The notes below the pieces were generated by a model that saw only the letters and a list, made by a program, of their open reading frames with translations, was not told where the DNA came from and did no database searches. The translations under genes and the position numbers were made by a program. A DNA stretch of 40,559 nt from Bryobacteraceae bacterium (GTDB lineage: Bacteria; Acidobacteriota; Terriglobia; Bryobacterales; Bryobacteraceae): assembly GCA_025924475.1 (NCBI GenBank), contig JAICIH010000011.1, positions 1 through 40,559 on the forward strand, read 5' to 3'. This document shows positions 36,016 to 40,559 of this stretch, in pieces; the first letter of the stretch is position 1; each line of letters opens with the position of its first letter.

Positions 36016-36393
36016 TCAGCCTTTGTTGTAATAAAACCGTTCTTGCGCAACCTGTCCGTTCTTCCAGCGCCGTACTGCCACTTCGCTCAATTTGATCCGT
36101 GTGCCGCCCTTATACGTGGCGTCAAATTCCCATTCACTGAACGAAACGTCGCCGTTTACGGCGGAGGACAGCAGCTTCACGCTGTGAATCTCCTGCACCG
36201 AGGCCACGAATTCTTCCTCTCGCTTGCGGTTGGCCGCCTTGCCTACAAACGGCGGGTCCGAATTCTCCTGCATCGATACATCATCGGCGTAGAACCGGTC
36301 GAAAGCTGCGAGAATCTCTCCCTTCGCGACCTGCTCATTCAATTGCCGATCGAGGTTCGCCACATCCAGCGTGGCTTGGGTGCTTGCGCTCAT
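36016..36393 (-). CDS. NTF2-like/SnoaL-like domain protein
   Basis: A 125-residue protein fitting the cone-shaped NTF2/ketosteroid-isomerase-like fold: an N-terminal helix pair with FDRFYADDVSMQEN, then strands including VSFSEWEFDATYKGG and VAVRRWKNGQVAQERFYYN. Such proteins often bind small hydrophobic ligands or act as isomerases, but no clear catalytic set is visible. It is convergent with the ADOP gene, 3 bases apart, and monocistronic. Confidence 0.82.
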   Translation of the reverse strand: MSASTQATLDVANLDRQLNEQVAKGEILAAFDRFYADDVSMQENSDPPFVGKAANRKREEEFVASVQEIHSVKLLSSAVNGDVSFSEWEFDATYKGGTRIKLSEVAVRRWKNGQVAQERFYYNKG

Positions 36394-36524
36394 GGTTAAA
36401 AACTCCTTACCTCAGCGAAGATGATCCCGTTCGGTGGAGAGTTGCAGGAAAACTTGTAAAATGATCTCTCCGCTCTACGGAGTAGTGCAGGAGAGCGATG
36501 GCGTCTTTAGTGCTTTTGGACGGA

Positions 36525-36617
36525 AGCTTTTAGCGACCAGCAATCAGCTCTCAGCGGGCGGCGACCCGGCGCGCAGCCCGCTAAAAGCTAAAAGCTGACG
36601 CCTGACCGCTGAAAGCT
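36525..36617. repeat. Nested inverted repeats of AGCTTTTAGC type
   Basis: AGCTTTTAGCG (36525-36535) is matched exactly by its reverse complement CGCTAAAAGCT (36579-36589). Inside, AGCGGGC (36553-36559) pairs with GCCCGCT (36576-36582). AGCTCTCAGCGG (36546-36557) also matches CCGCTGAAAGCT (36606-36617) with one mismatch, so alternative hairpins compete. The surrounding 36394-36681 region has no gene. Confidence 0.65.
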
Positions 36618-36681
36618 CTAGCCCCAATTCTTCGAACCAAATTCTCAGAATTGTCAGGCTAGAATCGGTCTCCTGTCTCCT

Positions 36682-37188
36682 TTATTTCTTCGGATCCAGA
36701 AACTTCACCAGAACAACTTCATTGCCGCGCTCACTATAAATCAACTCATCAGCAATTTGTTTTACTAGCAGAATGCCGAAGCCGCCCGGCCGCATTCCCA
36801 GGTCGTTACGAAATTGCGTATGGCGCAGCGGTTCCTCCGGCGGATTGCTCACCGCGGCATGCGCGATGGCGTTCAGCGAAAAGCCCGGGCCGCCGTCGCC
36901 GATCTTGAACAGCAGAATGCGCGGTGTCCGCACCAGGCTGAATTCAATCTTCCCTTCCGGATTGAAATGGGAGCCGTGCTCCATAGCGTTACCGAGCAGT
37001 TCGTCAGCCGCCATCGCCAGATGCTCACAAAGATCGGGGGAAAGGTCGGCCAGCTCCCCGCGCACAAAGCCAGTCACCCGCTCCCGTGATTCGCTGCTCG
37101 GCCGAAAGCGGAGCCGGGTCCATGCCGACGACGCGGAATCGACCTCGATCTCCGGATAATTCGCAAAAACTTCTCTGGCGTTGGCCAC
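36682..37188 (-). CDS. HATPase-domain protein, anti-sigma-factor kinase-like (RsbW type)
   Basis: I prefer the GTG at 37188 (168 residues); a start at 37314 would run into the divergent gene and add 42 residues with no family likeness. The domain has an N-box (MAADELLGNAMEHGSHFNPEG), a G1 motif (FKIGDGGPGFS) and a G2-like GMRPGGFGILLVKQIADEL, as in RsbW/SpoIIAB-type serine kinases and phosphatase-linked ATPases. Such proteins bind sigma factors or anti-anti-sigma factors. No STAS-domain partner or sigma gene is adjacent, so its target is unknown. It is divergent from the exported-protein gene, 45 bases apart. Confidence 0.85.
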   Translation of the reverse strand: MANAREVFANYPEIEVDSASSAWTRLRFRPSSESRERVTGFVRGELADLSPDLCEHLAMAADELLGNAMEHGSHFNPEGKIEFSLVRTPRILLFKIGDGGPGFSLNAIAHAAVSNPPEEPLRHTQFRNDLGMRPGGFGILLVKQIADELIYSERGNEVVLVKFLDPKK

Positions 37189-37233
37189 TATTTTTCCGGA
37201 GCCGCCGGTGTTAAGTTCAAAACAGCAGTCCTT

Positions 37234-37869
37234 ATGCGTACGTTTGCCGCCCTCGGGATAGTAGTGCTGATCGCCACGCCGGCCTCTGCGGCAAAAAAGG
37301 TCATATCTCCACAAACCAGCGCCGGCAACGAGCAGATCGATATAGTCGCCACAATTTCGCTATCCCAGGAAGAAGTGACCGGCAAGCTGGGAGCGGATCC
37401 CGGAAAAGGCATCGTGCTCCTGCAGGTTCGCATCACGCCCAAAACCGACAAACCCGTTGAAATCTCACCGGATGACTTTATTCTACTTGCGCATGATGAC
37501 GGCGAGCGCTCCAAGCCATTCACTCCTGCCGAAATAGCCGGCCAAGGTGCTCTTGTAGTCGCCAACACTGCCGGTGCCAAACCGACGAAAACCGGTACTT
37601 CTGTCGGTATAGGAGGGATAATGGGCGGCTCAGGCGGATCCCCCGGCAACTCCAAAGTGGTCGTCCTCGGCTCGAAAATGGATACCAAAAGCCAGGGGAA
37701 CCAGACATTGCTTGAGGCTCTCAAGGCAAAGCAATTACCGGAGAAGGAATCCACTGAGCCGGTGGAAGGCTTTCTCTATTTCCCGCTCGATGGCAAACAC
37801 AAGCTCAAAAATCTGGCTGTGCTCTATCGAGGTCCAGCTGGGAAGCTGGACCTCGAGTTCGTGCATTAA
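37234..37869 (+). CDS. Exported protein of unknown function with Gly/Ser-rich insert
   Basis: A 211-residue protein with a clear signal peptide (MRTFAALGIVVLIATPASAA). The mature part has beta-type stretches (GIVLLQVRITPKTDKPVEISPDDFILLAHDD), then a Gly-rich linker near residues 122-138 (SVGIGGIMGGSGGS) and a C-terminal EGFLYFPLDGKHKLKNLAVLYRG block that looks like an immunoglobulin-like edge. I do not recognise the family. Its stop is 2 bases before a dispersed repeat. Confidence 0.8.
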   Translation: MRTFAALGIVVLIATPASAAKKVISPQTSAGNEQIDIVATISLSQEEVTGKLGADPGKGIVLLQVRITPKTDKPVEISPDDFILLAHDDGERSKPFTPAEIAGQGALVVANTAGAKPTKTGTSVGIGGIMGGSGGSPGNSKVVVLGSKMDTKSQGNQTLLEALKAKQLPEKESTEPVEGFLYFPLDGKHKLKNLAVLYRGPAGKLDLEFVH

Positions 37870-37871
37870 CT

Positions 37872-37898
37872 AAAGAACCGCGCACGTAAGTAAGCGGG
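37872..37898. repeat. Dispersed palindromic repeat, copy 5 (after an exported-protein gene)
   Basis: AAAGAACCGCGCACGTAAGT continues to AAGCGGG. It is 25/27 identical to the copy at 30620-30646 and follows a stop codon by two bases. Confidence 0.75.
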
Positions 37899-37926
37899 AG
37901 TGCGGGCGCGGCTGTCCCCAATTTTT

Positions 37927-38244
37927 TTATTCCGCCTTGTCGATCGAGTTGACCTTTACGACATCGCCATCCATGGTGCCGTCGATCTTTACGTTCTGGC
38001 CGGCAAAAGCCTTCGCCTTCTCTTTCGAGTCGGCATCGAACTTCATCACCTTGCCTTCACTCACCAGCACGGGATCGGAGCCTTTCTTAAGACAGCCTTC
38101 TATGCACTTGGTGTTGGCCGCGCTGACGGTGGAGTGCTTGGCTCCGCAGCCGGCTTCCGAGACGTAGCCAGTGATCTGATCCGCTAGCGCGGCAACCGAG
38201 CCGACCGAAGCCACAAGGAATGTCGCGAGTACAAATTTTTTCAT
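37927..38244 (-). CDS. Small exported Cys-containing protein, function unknown
   Basis: A 105-residue protein with a signal peptide (MKKFVLATFLVASVGSVAALA). The mature part begins DQITGYVSEAGCGAKH, has three Cys in CGAK...CIEGC, and a C-terminal FAGQNVKIDGTMDGDVVKVNSID block resembling a small OB-type beta barrel; acidobacteria encode many such proteins. A strong GGAGGGG ribosome site lies five bases before the ATG, implying high expression. The three Cys could make a disulfide or hold a metal. Confidence 0.82.
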   Translation of the reverse strand: MKKFVLATFLVASVGSVAALADQITGYVSEAGCGAKHSTVSAANTKCIEGCLKKGSDPVLVSEGKVMKFDADSKEKAKAFAGQNVKIDGTMDGDVVKVNSIDKAE

Positions 38245-38285
38245 ATATACCCCTCCATTGGGATGTACGAGATTATTCTATACCT

Positions 38286-39953
38286 CTAAACTTCAAGAAT
38301 CACCGGCATGATCAAAGGACGCCGCTGCGTCTGTTTGCTAAGGAACCTCTTGAGATCCGTCCGGATCTTCTCCTGCATTACCCCCCAATCCCCGAGTTCT
38401 TCGGGACTGGAGCTATCCAATGTCCGGCGGACCACGCTGCGCGCCTCCTGTAAAAGGTCAGCATTGTCGCCGCCCACAAAGCCCCGGCTCACGATTTCCG
38501 GAAGGCCTTCGCTCTTACCGCTAAGTTTGTTGATGGCGATGATGGGCAAAACGAAGCCGTCTTCGGACAAGTGACGGCGGTCGCGAATCACGATGTCTTC
38601 CACTACGTCATCGAGCGATCCGGAATCGATGCACACCCGGCCCACTGTGATCTTTTCGCCGCGCCGCGCGCCTTGCGAATCGATGATCAGCGTGGCGCCG
38701 GTCTCTAACACAAACGTGTCTTTCAAACCGGCAAATCGCAAATGCTCGGCCAGTTGCGCGTGCCGCGAAAGCTGGCGGTATTCGCCGTGAATCGGCACAA
38801 AGTAGCGCGGGCGTACCAGGTTTAATACCAGCTTCAGCTCTTCTTCGCTGGCATGCCCCGATACATGCACGGGCGGGTTCATCGAGCCATACACCAACTC
38901 GGCGCCCCGCCGCGCAATGTGATTCATCATTCGATAGATTGCTTTTTCGTTTCCCGGAATGATGCGCGAACTGAGCGCCACCATGTCGCCCGGCTGCAGA
39001 TACAGGTGTTTGTGATTATCGACGGCTACACGCGAGAGCGCCGACATTGGCTCTCCCTGCGTACCCGACACAACCACCGCGACCTTATCCGGCGCTATCT
39101 GCATGATGTCTTGCGGTCGTAGCAGGGTCGAATCCGGAATCGAGAGCAGCCCCAGGCTGTGCGCAATTTCGGTCACGTTCAACATGCTGCGGCCGAGAAA
39201 CGCCACCTTGCGGCCATATTCCGCTGCCAAGTCCAGAATCTGCTGCAGCCGGTGAATCGAGCTGCTGAAACAGGAGATCACCAGGCGCCGCTCGCACCGG
39301 CTGAACAGATCTTCCAGGCGCGGCCGTACCGCCCGTTCGCTTTCCGAATATCCGGGCCGGTCAACATTCGTCGAATCCGACATGAGCAGCAGCACACCGC
39401 GCTTGCCATACTCGGCCAGCGTATGCAAATCGAATAATTCATTGTCCGTAGGAGTAGGATCGACTTTGAAATCGCCCGTATGAATCACCACTCCCAAAGG
39501 CGTTGTAATCGCCAGCGCAACGCAACTCACAATAGAATGCGTCACCCGGATGAATTCGATCTCGAACGGCCCCAACTGCATCCGTTCCCCCGCCTCCACC
39601 ACATGTAGCGAGGCCTCCTCGAGCATCTCGTGCTCGTCCAGGCGGCGCTCTACCAACTTCAGCGTGAATTCGGTTCCATAAACCGGAATGTTCAGTTGCG
39701 AAAGCAGAAACGGTACGCCGCCAATATGATCTTCATGGCCGTGCGTCAGGATGAGCCCGCGCACCATCGCGGCGTGCTGTTCCAGATACGTGAAATCGGG
39801 AGTAACGATATCGACGCCAAGCAATTCGGAATCCGGGAACATCATTCCGGCATCGATCACAATGATGTCCTCGCCATACCGCAGCGCCATCGAATTCATG
39901 CCGAATTCGCCAAGACCGCCGAGCGGGATAACTTCGAGATTCTGATCGGGCAT
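38286..39953 (-). CDS. rnj: Ribonuclease J
   Basis: A 555-residue metallo-beta-lactamase/beta-CASP nuclease. The HxHxDH motif is HGHEDHIGG (His71, His73, Asp75, His76), followed by later zinc ligands (THSIVSC, HTGDFKVDPTP) and the beta-CASP block MSDSTNVDRPGYS, VSGTQGEPMSAL and VHVSGHASEEELKLVLNLVRPRYFVPIHGEYR. The C-terminal domain is present. It performs 5'-3' exo- and endonucleolytic RNA processing in the cytoplasm. The base stretch before its ATG is pyrimidine-rich (TTTCCTCC), so no ribosome site is seen. It is the likely upstream gene of the small exported protein, 41 bases away. Confidence 0.96.
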   Translation of the reverse strand: MPDQNLEVIPLGGLGEFGMNSMALRYGEDIIVIDAGMMFPDSELLGVDIVTPDFTYLEQHAAMVRGLILTHGHEDHIGGVPFLLSQLNIPVYGTEFTLKLVERRLDEHEMLEEASLHVVEAGERMQLGPFEIEFIRVTHSIVSCVALAITTPLGVVIHTGDFKVDPTPTDNELFDLHTLAEYGKRGVLLLMSDSTNVDRPGYSESERAVRPRLEDLFSRCERRLVISCFSSSIHRLQQILDLAAEYGRKVAFLGRSMLNVTEIAHSLGLLSIPDSTLLRPQDIMQIAPDKVAVVVSGTQGEPMSALSRVAVDNHKHLYLQPGDMVALSSRIIPGNEKAIYRMMNHIARRGAELVYGSMNPPVHVSGHASEEELKLVLNLVRPRYFVPIHGEYRQLSRHAQLAEHLRFAGLKDTFVLETGATLIIDSQGARRGEKITVGRVCIDSGSLDDVVEDIVIRDRRHLSEDGFVLPIIAINKLSGKSEGLPEIVSRGFVGGDNADLLQEARSVVRRTLDSSSPEELGDWGVMQEKIRTDLKRFLSKQTQRRPLIMPVILEV

Positions 39954-39992
39954 GGAGGAAACTAGGTAAAGAAGCTAAAGGTTAGCACGCGT

Positions 39993-40559
39993 TTACGGTG
40001 CGCCCGTGCGTACCGCGGCCTGCGCTCGTTCCACCCAGGTCTCGTAAATATAACTCTCCTGCTGCGATTGCCACACCGCATCCGGAATGGCATGCAGATC
40101 GCCGCGCGGAACAGCCGGAATGTTCCCGCCCAGCGCCTTCATCCCATGCGTCTCTACTTCCGGCATCGCTTCGATTTGCTTCTTCGTCCAGTTCGGAAAT
40201 TTCAGTTTTTCCTCGAGCCAAAGCGCGGCCGGCTTGCTAAGGAAATACGGGCTGTGCCCGCCTTCAGGAATCAGCGTAAAATCGAACACTTCTTTCGAAC
40301 TGCCCAGCGCCGCTATCGTCTGCTTGCGAAGATTTTCAAAAAACTCGTGGCCGTGATGCGAAATATCCACCACGCGATCGGCCGTGCCGTTGATCACCAG
40401 CGTTGGTCCTCTTTTGGCGTTCAGAGCGAAAATCATCGGACCGCGATCGCCTAAAAACTTGAGCGATTGATATGGAATCGCCTGGCACATCTTTTTGCCG
40501 CTCGAATCCCAATACCCGCCCGGTCCGTCCAGATCGCCGCCGCCCGCCAAAACACAGGC
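39993..40559 (-). CDS. Alpha/beta-hydrolase-fold protein, C-terminal part, 5' end outside the window
   Basis: The frame stays open to the window end (the last codons read Ala-Cys-Val-Leu), so only the C-terminal 188 residues are present. The acid residue of an alpha/beta-hydrolase triad is likely Asp in VINGTADRVVDI, and the His is in IPEGGHSPYF. The segment fits an esterase of the type that acts on sugars or acyl esters, with no clear subfamily. The nucleophile Ser lies outside. It runs in the same direction as ribonuclease J with a 39-base gap. Confidence 0.8.
   Translation of the reverse strand, partial: ACVLAGGGDLDGPGGYWDSSGKKMCQAIPYQSLKFLGDRGPMIFALNAKRGPTLVINGTADRVVDISHHGHEFFENLRKQTIAALGSSKEVFDFTLIPEGGHSPYFLSKPAALWLEEKLKFPNWTKKQIEAMPEVETHGMKALGGNIPAVPRGDLHAIPDAVWQSQQESYIYETWVERAQAAVRTGAP

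Overview
The window reads as a chromosomal segment of a soil-type Acidobacteriota, probably of the Solibacter/Bryobacter kind. This rests on three long MacB/FtsX-like permeases of the acidobacterial duplicated orphan permease (ADOP) type, small dispersed palindromic repeats that read as PLPDGRGS-like peptides inside proteins, and moderately high GC. That taxonomic call is an inference from gene content. No tRNA, rRNA, CRISPR array, prophage or insertion sequence was seen.

Layout. 1-2232 (+) is the 3'-terminal part of a GH116-type glycosidase. 2240-7672 (-) is a tight seven-gene array in the order lexA, small membrane protein, LolA-like protein, membrane acyltransferase, OmpR-type response regulator, histidine kinase, CAP-domain protein; gaps are 18 bases or less or overlaps, so the array may be one transcript headed by lexA. 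7796-10933 holds single genes: a receiver-only regulator, an FmdB-type zinc ribbon, an exported MsrB, a sugar isomerase-like exported protein and an AIM24-like protein. 10919-22299 (-) is an eight-gene exopolysaccharide operon in which every junction overlaps: export protein, tyrosine autokinase, a two-domain glycosyltransferase, O-antigen ligase/polymerase, glycosyltransferase, WbaP, flippase, glycosyltransferase. Together these form a complete Wzx/Wzy-type set for initiation, sugar addition, flipping, polymerisation, chain control and export, preceded by a perfect TTGACA -35 element.

22609-28159 (-) carries two ADOP permease genes, both broken. The first has three +1 shifts in short homopolymer runs; the second has a 4-base tandem duplication near its N-terminus. 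Each keeps an operator-like repeat just upstream of its start. 28246-31970 (+) is core metabolism: lipA, lnt and metY. 32074-33325 is a lower-GC two-gene module (a DUF6978-like protein overlapping a DUF1828/DUF1829 protein) with a palindrome placed just after a -10-like box; it is the best candidate here for a poorly described system, perhaps self-regulated and toxin-antitoxin- or defence-like. 33514-36012 is an intact ADOP permease, followed by an NTF2-like protein, an anti-sigma-type ATPase, two small exported proteins, ribonuclease J, and the C-terminal part of an alpha/beta hydrolase that runs off the window end.

All family assignments come from reading protein motifs by eye; no database search was run.
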